A DNA stretch of 5,318 nt, taken from NCBI GenBank assembly GCA_020723785.1, contig DYIH01000126.1, positions 1-5,318 of the forward strand, given 5' to 3'. Both the position numbers and the translations under genes were made by a program. Under the pieces are notes generated by a model. The model was not told the origin of the DNA, made no database searches, and saw only the letters and a list, made by a program, of their open reading frames with translations. Of this stretch, positions 1 through 5,318 are shown piece after piece (position 1 is the stretch's first letter; every line of letters begins with the position of its first letter). Origin of the DNA: Thermaerobacter marianensis. GTDB taxonomy: Bacteria; Bacillota; Sulfobacillia; DYIH01.

Positions 1-960
1 GGTCTTTACCAAGTGGCGATGGCTCTGGCGGGGGACATCTTCCAAACGGCGGAACGGGCCAAGGCCCTGGCCATTCTGGAGGCGGCCAACGGCGTGGGCA
101 AGATCGTCGCCCCCGTCATCGGCGCCGCGGTCGCCCTGGCGGCCTGGTTCGCCCCCTATTTCGTCTACCCCGCCCTGGCCTGGGCCGCCGCGCTGGCCGT
201 TTTCCTCCTGGTGCGTGAACCCCGGAAAAACGGCGCCCTGGGCCAGAGCCTCGGCCAGTACCGCGAAAGCCTGGTCCGCACCTGGGAGGGCAAGGGGGTC
301 TCACTGCTGACCGCCTTCACCTCGGGCATGGTCATCCTCTTCCTTCTTTTCGGGCTGCTGGCCTTCTACTCCGATCTCCTGGAAAACCGGTGGGGGATCC
401 GCGGCTTCGGAAAGGGTTGGGTGATGGCCATCCCGGTCCTGGTGATGGCCGTGACCGCCTACCTTACGGGGATATTCCTGCAGGAGCGACGGGGCGGGCC
501 CGTCAAGAGCAGCCTGATCGTCGGCTTGGCCGTGATCGCCGCCGCCATGGCCGGCGCGGCTTTCCTGAAAGGCCTCTACGGTTTCTCGGCCGCCCTGGCC
601 GCCATGGGTCTGGGTTCGGGGCTGGCGCTGCCCTCGCTGAACCAGTTGGTGACCAGCGCCATGGGAGCCTCGGAGAGGGGGATCGTCACGTCCCTGTACG
701 GGTCGGTGCGCTTCTTCGGAGCCGCCCTGGGTCCACCCGCCGCCGGCCGGCTCCTGGCCGCCGGCCAAGGCGTCATCGGCCTGGGGGCAGGCGCCCTCGC
801 CGCCCTGGCGGCCGTTGGCGCCTTTCTCCTGATCGACAGGCGGGCGGTCGCCGGCTCACCGGCAACTCGGGGGCGGGGGAACCGCGCCCCGGCCACACCG
901 CGCGCCGCCACCCCCGCCGCGGTACGGCCCCCGGGCGGCCGGCGCAAAAACCGTGTCTAA
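1..960 (+). CDS. MFS transporter, DHA1-like drug/solute efflux family (5'-truncated by window edge)
   Basis: The reading frame is open from base 1 to a TAA stop, giving 319 residues with no start in view. The GTG at 13 and ATG at 19 lie inside a conserved MFS stretch (AGDIF...RAKALAILEAANGVGK), so they are not the real start, and about 100 N-terminal residues should lie to the left. About eight hydrophobic segments remain, fitting helices 5 to 12 of a 12-helix carrier: near residues 34-50, 51-72, 104-127, 140-162, 170-191, 194-220, 232-252 and 260-278. Residues 159-169 (GIFLQERRGGP) look like the degenerate second copy of MFS motif A between helices 8 and 9. RGIVTSLYGSVRFFGAALGPP, spanning the start of helix 11, resembles DHA1 exporters. 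It is an inner-membrane, probably proton-driven exporter; the substrate cannot be read from the sequence. The last 40 or so residues form a polar Ala/Pro/Arg/Gly-rich tail. It converges on the che genes and is probably not functionally linked to them. Confidence 0.88.
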   Translation, partial: GLYQVAMALAGDIFQTAERAKALAILEAANGVGKIVAPVIGAAVALAAWFAPYFVYPALAWAAALAVFLLVREPRKNGALGQSLGQYRESLVRTWEGKGVSLLTAFTSGMVILFLLFGLLAFYSDLLENRWGIRGFGKGWVMAIPVLVMAVTAYLTGIFLQERRGGPVKSSLIVGLAVIAAAMAGAAFLKGLYGFSAALAAMGLGSGLALPSLNQLVTSAMGASERGIVTSLYGSVRFFGAALGPPAAGRLLAAGQGVIGLGAGALAALAAVGAFLLIDRRAVAGSPATRGRGNRAPATPRAATPAAVRPPGGRRKNRV

Positions 961-1466
961 CCGACTCCTCCGACGCTGGGGGCGTACCCCCTGATATCTA
1001 CGTTGGGGGTCTCCTTGAGGGCCACGGCGATGGTCACCTCGCCGTACTTGGTCAGCAGGGGGATTATCAGCCGCTGGAACGGGGTCGTGCTGATGATCGT
1101 GCCCCGCCCGATGATCAGGGTCGGGGGCGTTATCTTGCAGGGGTAACCGGCCTCCTCGAGCAGGGCGCTGGCCCGGCCGGTGATCATGTTGCCCAGCTCG
1201 CTGACGGCGCTTTCGGCCAGCTTGTCGAAGATGGCGATCGTCTGGCCCACGATCGCGGAGGCCATCTGCTTGGCCGTCCTCTCGGCAGTCCCGTAGAGCA
1301 CGGTGCCGCTGACCTTGCCCACGACGCCGATGATGGTGGTGATGTCGTTGGTGGTGTAATGGGCCTCCTCCAAGCGCAGCTCACCCTTGGAAATAGGGGC
1401 TTTGATCTCCATCTCCAGCACGTGGTAGGCCGCGGCCACAAAGGGGTTGATGAATTCCACCTTCAC
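957..1466 (-). CDS. cheX: CheX, CheY-phosphate phosphatase
   Basis: CheX belongs to the CheC/CheX/FliY phosphatase family and hydrolyses the phosphoryl group on CheY-P in the cytoplasm, ending the motor signal. The protein has 169 residues, slightly over the usual 150-160. The N-terminus VKVEFINPFVAAAYHVLE is typical of CheX. The single catalytic helix is present as SELGNMITG, with the expected Glu90 and Asn93 spaced E-x2-N. This one motif, and not two, argues for CheX over CheC. The later GYPCKITPPTLIIGRG segment also fits the family. I chose the GTG at 1466 because AAGGGGG lies 8 bases upstream and the protein then begins like its relatives. The ATG at 1505 in the same frame adds 13 charged residues and has its GGGAG directly against the start codon. 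It is last in the cheA-Y-B-R-X series, 73 bases after cheR. The stop is TAG and overlaps the transporter stop by 4 bases. About a dozen extra residues end the protein (VDIRGYAPSVGGVG). Confidence 0.92.
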   Translation of the reverse strand: MKVEFINPFVAAAYHVLEMEIKAPISKGELRLEEAHYTTNDITTIIGVVGKVSGTVLYGTAERTAKQMASAIVGQTIAIFDKLAESAVSELGNMITGRASALLEEAGYPCKITPPTLIIGRGTIISTTPFQRLIIPLLTKYGEVTIAVALKETPNVDIRGYAPSVGGVG

Positions 1467-1474
1467 CGGCCTTT

Positions 1475-1481
1475 CCCCCTT
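1475..1481 (-). promoter_or_regulatory. Ribosome binding site deciding the cheX start
   Basis: On the minus strand AAGGGGG is followed by an 8-base spacer and GTG at 1466. The region is purine-rich (GAGGAGAAGGGGGAAAGG). This supports the GTG start over the ATG at 1505, which lacks a properly spaced site. Confidence 0.6.
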
Positions 1482-1539
1482 CTCCTCGCAGTTTCCATCT
1501 CCCAATTATTTTCGAAAAAAGTTTCGCGATGTTTGATAC

Positions 1540-2334
1540 CTATCCGGCTGGTTCCCGGCGGTAAAAACATGGTGAAATCAACCGAAACCCGATCTCCCGG
1601 GCTTGGAAGATCGTTTCCGTCCCGCCTGTGAACAGGTAGCCGCCCGGGCGCAGGCTGTTGAAAAAACGCCGGTACAGCCGGTCCTTGGCCTCATCCGTGA
1701 AGTAGATCACCACGTTTCGGCACAGGATCAGGTCCATATCGGCGGGCATGGGATCCTCGAGCATATTGTGGTTCTTGAATTCCACCCGCTCCGCCAGCCT
1801 TCGGTCCACTTGCCAGCCCCCGTTGACGGGGCGGAACCAGCGGTCACGCAGGTGGGGCGGCAGCGTCTTGAGTTCCTGCTCCTGGTAAACCGCCAGCCGC
1901 GCCTTGTCCAGGCTGGCCCGATCGATGTCCGTAGCCAGCAGCACGTGGCCGCGACCCGGCGAGACCTCGTCCAGGATCATCGCCACGGAGTAGATCTCGG
2001 CACCGATGGAACAGCCGGCGCTCCAGATACGCAGCCGGGGCCGGGCCTTGAGCAGCTCCGGCAGGACCCGTTCCTGCAGTTCGCGGAATTTCTCCGGGTT
2101 GCGGAAGAACTCCGACACGTTGATCGTCAGAAAGTCCTTGAACTCCTGCAGAAAGGCGGGATCCCGCTCCAGGCGCAGGGAGAGGGCCGTATAGTCGGCG
2201 AGGTTGTGGCGCCTGAGCAACGACTGGAGGCGCCGTTCCAGTTGCCTACCCTTGTATTGGTTAAGGTCGATGCCGGTCAACCGGCGGAACCGCGCACTTA
2301 ACTGATCGAAGCCAAGGCTGAGCGCCGGCTCCAT
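1540..2334 (-). CDS. cheR: CheR, chemoreceptor glutamate O-methyltransferase
   Basis: CheR transfers a methyl group from S-adenosylmethionine (SAM) to glutamates of chemoreceptors, the adaptation step opposed by CheB. The 264 residues show the family order. An N-terminal helical domain (about 1-75) carries RLTGIDLNQYKGRQLERR. The loop TINVSEFFRNP (70-80) includes Arg78. The SAM-binding Rossmann core begins at IWSAGCSIGAEIYSVAM (103-119) and continues with ATDID (134-138). Next come CRNVVIYF (205-212) and LRPGGYLFTGGTE near the C-terminus. There is no TPR or receptor-tethering extension, so it is a stand-alone, normal-length enzyme. I chose the ATG at 2334 because GGGAG sits 8 bases upstream. 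An in-frame ATG at 2349 would add MGVVG and has a poor site. One oddity is that the usual Pro after the SAM-site acid (GEEPYS or GAEPYS) is Ile114 here. It lies 93 bases after cheB and 73 before cheX, probably in one operon. Confidence 0.95.
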   Translation of the reverse strand: MEPALSLGFDQLSARFRRLTGIDLNQYKGRQLERRLQSLLRRHNLADYTALSLRLERDPAFLQEFKDFLTINVSEFFRNPEKFRELQERVLPELLKARPRLRIWSAGCSIGAEIYSVAMILDEVSPGRGHVLLATDIDRASLDKARLAVYQEQELKTLPPHLRDRWFRPVNGGWQVDRRLAERVEFKNHNMLEDPMPADMDLILCRNVVIYFTDEAKDRLYRRFFNSLRPGGYLFTGGTETIFQAREIGFRLISPCFYRREPAG

Positions 2335-2342
2335 GCCCACCA

Positions 2343-2347
2343 CTCCC
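2343..2347 (-). promoter_or_regulatory. Ribosome binding site deciding the cheR start
   Basis: GGGAG on the minus strand lies 8 bases before ATG 2334. It shares one base with the alternative ATG at 2347-2349, which itself is preceded only by TTCGATGGG directly against the codon. This favours the shorter protein. Confidence 0.5.
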
Positions 2348-2427
2348 ATCCCATCGAATACGCAATACTATCAAGCCGCCGCGCCGCGTTCAGACACTTC
2401 GCAGCCGCCGCCTTGCACGGGGTTACC

Positions 2428-3531
2428 CTATCGGCACACCGGCTGGGCCACCAGGCGGGACAGGGTGTCGGCGATCTCGCCCAGGGGGACCACGCGGTCG
2501 GCGGCCCCGATCTCCACGACGGCCCGCGGCATCCCGTACACGACGCAACTGGCCTCGTCCTGGGCGAGGACCTGGCCGCCGCTCCGCTTGATCTTCAAGG
2601 CGCCGCGGGCCCCGTCGAAACCCATGCCGGTAAGGATGGCGACGACGGCACCCGGCCCCCAGGTGTCGGCGACGGACTCCAGCGTGACGTCGACGGCCGG
2701 GCGCACCCCGTGCTGGGGCGGGCCGTCGTCGAGGGACACCGTGGCGTCACGGTGCAGGATGAGGTGGTAGCCTCCCGGGGCGACCAGGCACGAACCGTCG
2801 CAAAGCACGTCGCCCGGCGCCGCCTCCCGCACCGGCAACGCCGACATCTGGTCCAGGTGCTGGGCCAGGGAGCGGGTGAACCCCGCGGGCATGTGCTGGA
2901 CGAGCAGCAGGCCTGCGGGGAAGTCGGCGGAGAGCCTGGGAACGACCTCCATCAGGGCGCTCGGCCCCCCGGTCGACGAGCCGATGACCACCACCCTCGT
3001 CAGTCCCCCGGGGTATTTCCTGCCCGCGGCGGGCGGAACGTCCGCGGCTGCCCTCGTCACGCCCGCAAGGGTGGCGTGCGGCCTGCCGCGGCCCGGTCCT
3101 CCCCGGGCAAAACGCAGCAGGCGGTCGCGCGGCACCCGGGCCGCCGCCCGCACCTTGCACAGCAGTTCCTCGCGCTGCCGGTGCATGTCCAGGGAAATGG
3201 CCCCCGACGGCTTGGGGACGAAGTCGACCGCGCCCATGGCCAGGGCGCGGACTGTCGCCTCGGCGTTGGCCTGGGTCAGGCTGGACACCATGACCACCGG
3301 CCGGGGATTCTCCTCCATCAGGCGGGACAGGGCCGTAAGGCCGTCCATACGGGGCATTTCGACGTCCAGGGTGACGACATCCGGGTGCAGCGAAGCCGCC
3401 TTCTCCAGGCCCTCCGCGCCATCCCGGGCCGTGCCGGCAACCTCCATATCCGGTTGGGACAGGATCATCTCGCTGATGATCCTCCGCATGAAGGCGGAGT
3501 CATCGACCACGAGAACCCGGATTTTCTCCAT
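2428..3531 (-). CDS. cheB: CheB, response-regulated receptor methylesterase/glutamine deamidase
   Basis: CheB hydrolyses receptor methyl-glutamates and can deamidate receptor glutamines. Phosphorylation by CheA activates it, giving adaptation feedback. The protein has 367 residues, near the family norm. An N-terminal receiver domain (about 3-120) shows Asp10-Asp11, phosphoacceptor Asp56 in TLDVEMPRMDG, a Ser at 83 or 84 and Lys107 in FVPKPSG. A basic, Gly/Pro/Ala-rich linker (about 121-176) follows. The esterase domain (about 178-367) has the Ser-His-Asp triad: Ser186 in GSSTGGP, His213 in VQHMPAGFT and Asp306 in LTGMGFDGARG. Both domains look intact. The ATG at 3531 is chosen because AAGGGAG lies 8 bases upstream and MEKIRVLVVDD is the typical receiver start. 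The longer frame begins at a GTG (3552) with no good site. It lies 88 bases after cheY and 93 before cheR, next to its kinase and its opposing enzyme. Confidence 0.96.
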   Translation of the reverse strand: MEKIRVLVVDDSAFMRRIISEMILSQPDMEVAGTARDGAEGLEKAASLHPDVVTLDVEMPRMDGLTALSRLMEENPRPVVMVSSLTQANAEATVRALAMGAVDFVPKPSGAISLDMHRQREELLCKVRAAARVPRDRLLRFARGGPGRGRPHATLAGVTRAAADVPPAAGRKYPGGLTRVVVIGSSTGGPSALMEVVPRLSADFPAGLLLVQHMPAGFTRSLAQHLDQMSALPVREAAPGDVLCDGSCLVAPGGYHLILHRDATVSLDDGPPQHGVRPAVDVTLESVADTWGPGAVVAILTGMGFDGARGALKIKRSGGQVLAQDEASCVVYGMPRAVVEIGAADRVVPLGEIADTLSRLVAQPVCR

Positions 3532-3539
3532 CTCCGTTT

Positions 3540-3546
3540 CTCCCTT
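3540..3546 (-). promoter_or_regulatory. Ribosome binding site deciding the cheB start
   Basis: AAGGGAG on the minus strand with an 8-base spacer precedes ATG 3531. It lies downstream of the alternative GTG at 3552, so it can only serve the shorter form. Confidence 0.6.
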
Positions 3547-3576
3547 ATCCACCGCCCCGCAGCCGATGACGGAGCG

Positions 3577-3593
3577 CCGGTCGAAACCACCGG
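3577..3593 (-). other. Small inverted repeat in the cheY-cheB spacer
   Basis: The arms CCGGT and ACCGG are separated by 7 bases (minus strand CCGGT-GGTTTCG-ACCGG). No T-run follows, so it is not an intrinsic terminator. It could fold in the mRNA between cheY and cheB, but a five-pair stem in GC-rich DNA can arise by chance. Confidence 0.3.
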
Positions 3594-3605
3594 AGCCTCG
3601 CCGTC

Positions 3606-3619
3606 ACGGGCGCGCCCGT
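3606..3619. other. Perfect 14-base palindrome directly after cheY
   Basis: The sequence ACGGGCGCGCCCGT is its own reverse complement and begins at the base next to the cheY TGA stop. As RNA it can form a five-pair hairpin, ACGGG-CGCG-CCCGT. There is no following T-run, so this is not a standard terminator. It may be an mRNA-stabilising or processing hairpin, a binding site for a dimeric protein, or chance. Confidence 0.5.
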
Positions 3620-3976
3620 TCAGACCAGGACCTTGCGGAGCGTGGCCACGACGCGGTCCGGTTCGAAAGGTTTGACGATGAAGTCGCGTGCCCCGGCCTT
3701 CACGGCCTCCAGCACCATGGCCTGCTGGCCCAGGGCGCTGCACATGACGATCCTGGCCTGGGGATCCACTTTCCTTATCTCCTTGACGGCGGAGATGCCG
3801 TCAAGGACCGGCATGGTGATATCCATCATCACCACGTCCGGGCGGTGTTCCCGATACTTTTCGACCGCCTCCTGCCCGTTGCCGGCCTCAAGGACCTGGA
3901 ATCCCTCTCCGACCAGGAGCTGCCTGCAGCGAACGCGCATGAAATCCGAGTCGTCGACCACCAGAACCGTTGCCAT
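3620..3976 (-). CDS. cheY: CheY, chemotaxis response regulator
   Basis: CheY is a single receiver domain of 118 residues with no output domain. CheA phosphorylates it, and it then binds the flagellar motor switch (FliM/FliN/FliY) to change rotation. The whole receiver set is visible: Asp8-Asp9 at the acidic pocket (VVDDSDFMR), phosphoacceptor Asp52 in MMDITMPVLDG, Ser80 in MCSALGQQAM as the switch Ser/Thr, and Lys102 in FIVKPF. The GQQAMVLEAVKAGARDF stretch strongly resembles CheY of Thermotoga and Bacillus-type systems, not enteric CheY. A strong AGGAGG lies 6 bases before the ATG. It follows cheA by 34 bases and precedes cheB by 88. CheX, encoded downstream, is its likely phosphatase. A general receiver of another pathway is an alternative, but sequence type and context make CheY by far the likeliest. 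Confidence 0.95.
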   Translation of the reverse strand: MATVLVVDDSDFMRVRCRQLLVGEGFQVLEAGNGQEAVEKYREHRPDVVMMDITMPVLDGISAVKEIRKVDPQARIVMCSALGQQAMVLEAVKAGARDFIVKPFEPDRVVATLRKVLV

Positions 3977-3982
3977 AAGCTC

Positions 3983-3988
3983 CCTCCT
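3983..3988 (-). promoter_or_regulatory. Strong ribosome binding site of cheY
   Basis: AGGAGG on the minus strand (extending to AGGAGGGA) lies 6 bases before the cheY ATG at 3976. It is the best Shine-Dalgarno match in the window, which suggests CheY is made in larger amounts than its neighbours. Confidence 0.7.
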
Positions 3989-4010
3989 GACTAATCGAAA
4001 CGGGCGCCGG

Positions 4011-5318
4011 CTAGCCCGCCAATCCTTCGGTTTGCCAGACCGCTTCCTGCAAGCCGCGCACGTCGAGAATCAGGGCCACGCTGCCGTCACCGAGGATCGT
4101 CGCCCCGGCCAGGCCGCGGACGTCGCCGATGAACCGACCGAGGCTCTTGATGACGATCTCCTGCTCCCCGACCAGCGAATCGACCACCAGGCCCAGCTCC
4201 GTGCCGTTGGCCGTCACCAGCACGGCGTAGAGGTGCTTGGACCGGCCGCCGGCGTCGCCGGCGTCGCCCCGCCGCGCGCGCCGTGAAAGGCGCAGGCACT
4301 GCTCCAGCCGCTGGATGGGCACGACCTTCTCGCGCACGACGACGACCTCCCGGCGCTTCAGGGTCTGGATCTGCTCAGGCGAGACGCGCAGGGTCTCCAC
4401 GATGGCCGAGAGCGGCAGGGCGAAGACCTGCCCGGCCACCCGCACCAAGAGCGCGCGGATGGTGGCCAGGGTCAGGGGCAGGTAGATGCGGAACGTGCTG
4501 CCCTTGCCCGGCTCGGACTCGAGCTCCACCCGCCCGTTGAGCCGGTCGATGTTCTTCTGGACCACGTCCAGGCCCACGCCGCGGCCGGAGATGTCGCTCA
4601 CCTGCCCGGCCGTGCTGAAGCCCGGCGCGAAGATGAGCATCTGGGCCTCCCGGTCGGTCAGTTCGCGCGCCCGCTCGGGGGTGATGATCCCCTTACGGAC
4701 GGCGGATTCGCGGATCTTGTCCGGATCGATGCCCCGTCCGTCGTCGGTGACCTCCACGACGATCTGGTTCTCACGGTGGTCGGCGGCGAGGATGACCGTC
4801 CCCACCCTGGGCTTGCCGGCCCGCTCCCGCTCGTCGGGCGGCTCCAGCCCGTGGTCCACCGCGTTGCGCAACAGGTGGATCAGCGGGTCGCCGATGAACT
4901 CGATCACGGAACGGTCCAACTCCGTGTCCTCGCCCCGGACGACGAAGTTCACCTCCTTGCCGACCTTCTGGGCCAGGTCGCGCACCATGCGCGGGAACTT
5001 CTTGAAGAGCCGGTCGATGGGCAGCATCCGCGCCTTGAGGATCTCGTCCTGCAAAAAGCCGGTGATCCGCGCCAGGTGGTTGGAGATGCGGCCCACCTCG
5101 GTGGCCAGCTCCTCTACGCCCGCGACATCGCCAAGCTGGTTCGAGAGCTGGCCCAGCCGGGTGCGGTCGATGACCAGTTCGCCCACCAGGTTCATCAGGT
5201 TGTCCAGAACGGCGACGTCCACGCGCACCGTGCGGCTCTCGGCCGCCGTCGCGCTCGCGGCCGCCGCCGCGGCCCCCCCACCCGCGGGGTAAAGAGAGGT
5301 CGAATGCCTGTGGGCTTC
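4011..5318 (-). CDS. cheA: CheA, chemotaxis histidine kinase (C-terminal part; N-terminus beyond the window)
   Basis: CheA sits with CheW at receptor arrays, autophosphorylates on a His of its HPt domain and passes phosphate to CheY and CheB. The frame is open through the right edge, giving 435 residues in view. An Ala/Gly-rich linker (about 11-30) leads into the P3 dimerisation helices (about 31-95, VRVDVAVLDNLMNLVGELVIDR). The HATPase kinase domain follows (about 95-285): N box HLLRNAVDHG (148-157), G1 DDGRGID (192-198), F box FAPGFST (230-236) and G2 GRGVGLD (245-251). Last is the CheW-like P5 domain (about 285-435). The HPt (P1) and CheY/CheB-binding (P2) domains must lie to the right, so the phosphorylated His cannot be checked. 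The GTG at 5228 is not the start, because the linker continues in frame upstream of it and the motif right after it is internal in CheA. It is the first gene in view of the cheA-Y-B-R-X series, 34 bases before cheY. Confidence 0.96.
   Translation of the reverse strand, partial: EAHRHSTSLYPAGGGAAAAAASATAAESRTVRVDVAVLDNLMNLVGELVIDRTRLGQLSNQLGDVAGVEELATEVGRISNHLARITGFLQDEILKARMLPIDRLFKKFPRMVRDLAQKVGKEVNFVVRGEDTELDRSVIEFIGDPLIHLLRNAVDHGLEPPDERERAGKPRVGTVILAADHRENQIVVEVTDDGRGIDPDKIRESAVRKGIITPERARELTDREAQMLIFAPGFSTAGQVSDISGRGVGLDVVQKNIDRLNGRVELESEPGKGSTFRIYLPLTLATIRALLVRVAGQVFALPLSAIVETLRVSPEQIQTLKRREVVVVREKVVPIQRLEQCLRLSRRARRGDAGDAGGRSKHLYAVLVTANGTELGLVVDSLVGEQEIVIKSLGRFIGDVRGLAGATILGDGSVALILDVRGLQEAVWQTEGLAG
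4248..4265. repeat. Two tandem copies of a 9-base unit inside cheA
   Basis: GCCGGCGTC occurs twice back to back on the plus strand and is followed by a partial third copy (GCC). In the cheA frame it encodes the repeated GDAGDAGG in a loop of the CheW-like P5 domain, next to a basic RRARR stretch. The unit is a multiple of three, so the frame is kept. It looks like a small slippage duplication in a tolerant loop. Confidence 0.6.

Noticed and set aside
926..945. CGGCC/GGCCG inverted repeat near the end of the transporter gene as a terminator
   Set aside because: The stem is five pairs within coding sequence and neither strand has a T-run after it. The only T-run on the minus strand precedes the stem.
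390..1631. Plus-strand open frame of 413 codons spanning the transporter end, cheX and the cheR end
   Set aside because: It crosses three real genes in other frames, has low-complexity Arg/Gly/Pro translation and no recognisable family.
2365..2399. Possible promoter before cheR (minus strand TGATAGTAT as extended -10, CTGAAC near -35)
   Set aside because: Only 4 of 6 -10 and 3 of 6 -35 positions match; this is too weak to annotate as a promoter.
2420..2428. GGGTTACCC inverted repeat at the cheB stop
   Set aside because: The arms are four bases with a one-base centre, so it cannot form a useful hairpin and is likely to occur by chance.
2413..3675. Long open frame (420 codons) on the plus strand opposite cheB
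   Set aside because: It is antisense to a clear cheB with intact active sites. The translation is His/Gly/Arg-rich with no known domain, as expected from GC-rich codon bias.
5259..5273. GCC-rich triplet run near the right edge as a repeat element
   Set aside because: It is the poly-Ala part of the CheA inter-domain linker written with GCG/GCC codons, which is ordinary in GC-rich genomes.
4486..5292. Plus-strand open frame opposite cheA
   Set aside because: Its Ser/Arg-rich translation is the antisense of conserved CheA motifs. It is a shadow of the real gene.
1..5318. CRISPR array, insertion sequence, tRNA, rRNA or defence genes
   Set aside because: I saw no spaced repeats, terminal inverted repeats, transposase motifs or RNA gene landmarks. 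Coding sequence and short spacers account for the whole window.

Overview
The window is GC-rich DNA (roughly two-thirds G+C by eye), tightly packed with genes. It holds most of a bacterial chemotaxis signalling cluster on the minus strand and the 3' part of a transporter gene on the plus strand. The CheY sequence (MDITMP, CSALGQQAM, AGARDFIVKPF), the presence of CheX and the CheA kinase motifs resemble Gram-positive (Clostridia/Bacillus-like) and Thermotoga chemotaxis proteins more than enterobacterial ones. Strong AGGAGG-like ribosome sites fit this. My best guess is a high-GC member of the Firmicutes (Clostridia-like), but that rests on remembered family resemblance and not on a search.

Layout, plus strand: from the left edge to 960 runs the C-terminal two thirds of a major facilitator superfamily (MFS) transporter, whose start lies before the window. 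Its stop overlaps the stop of the convergent cheX by 4 bases.

Layout, minus strand, in the order of transcription (right to left): cheA (4011 to beyond the right edge; dimerisation, kinase and CheW-like domains present, phosphotransfer domain outside), cheY (3620-3976), cheB (2428-3531), cheR (1540-2334) and cheX (957-1466). The spacers are 34, 88, 93 and 73 bases. There is no convincing intrinsic terminator between the genes, so a single operon is likely. Every complete gene has a purine-rich Shine-Dalgarno sequence 6 to 8 bases before the start I chose. For cheB, cheR and cheX this favours a start 15 to 39 bases inside the longest open frame.

How the genes work together: CheA autophosphorylates in response to receptors and passes phosphate to CheY (flagellar motor output) and CheB (receptor methylesterase). 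CheR methylates the same receptors, so CheR and CheB set adaptation. CheX removes phosphate from CheY and ends the signal. Receptors, CheW, CheC, CheD and flagellar genes are not in the window. I see no undescribed system here. The points worth a second look are small: an A+T-rich island before cheX, a perfect 14-base palindrome just after cheY, the tail-to-tail gene overlap with an odd transporter tail, and a few local protein variations.
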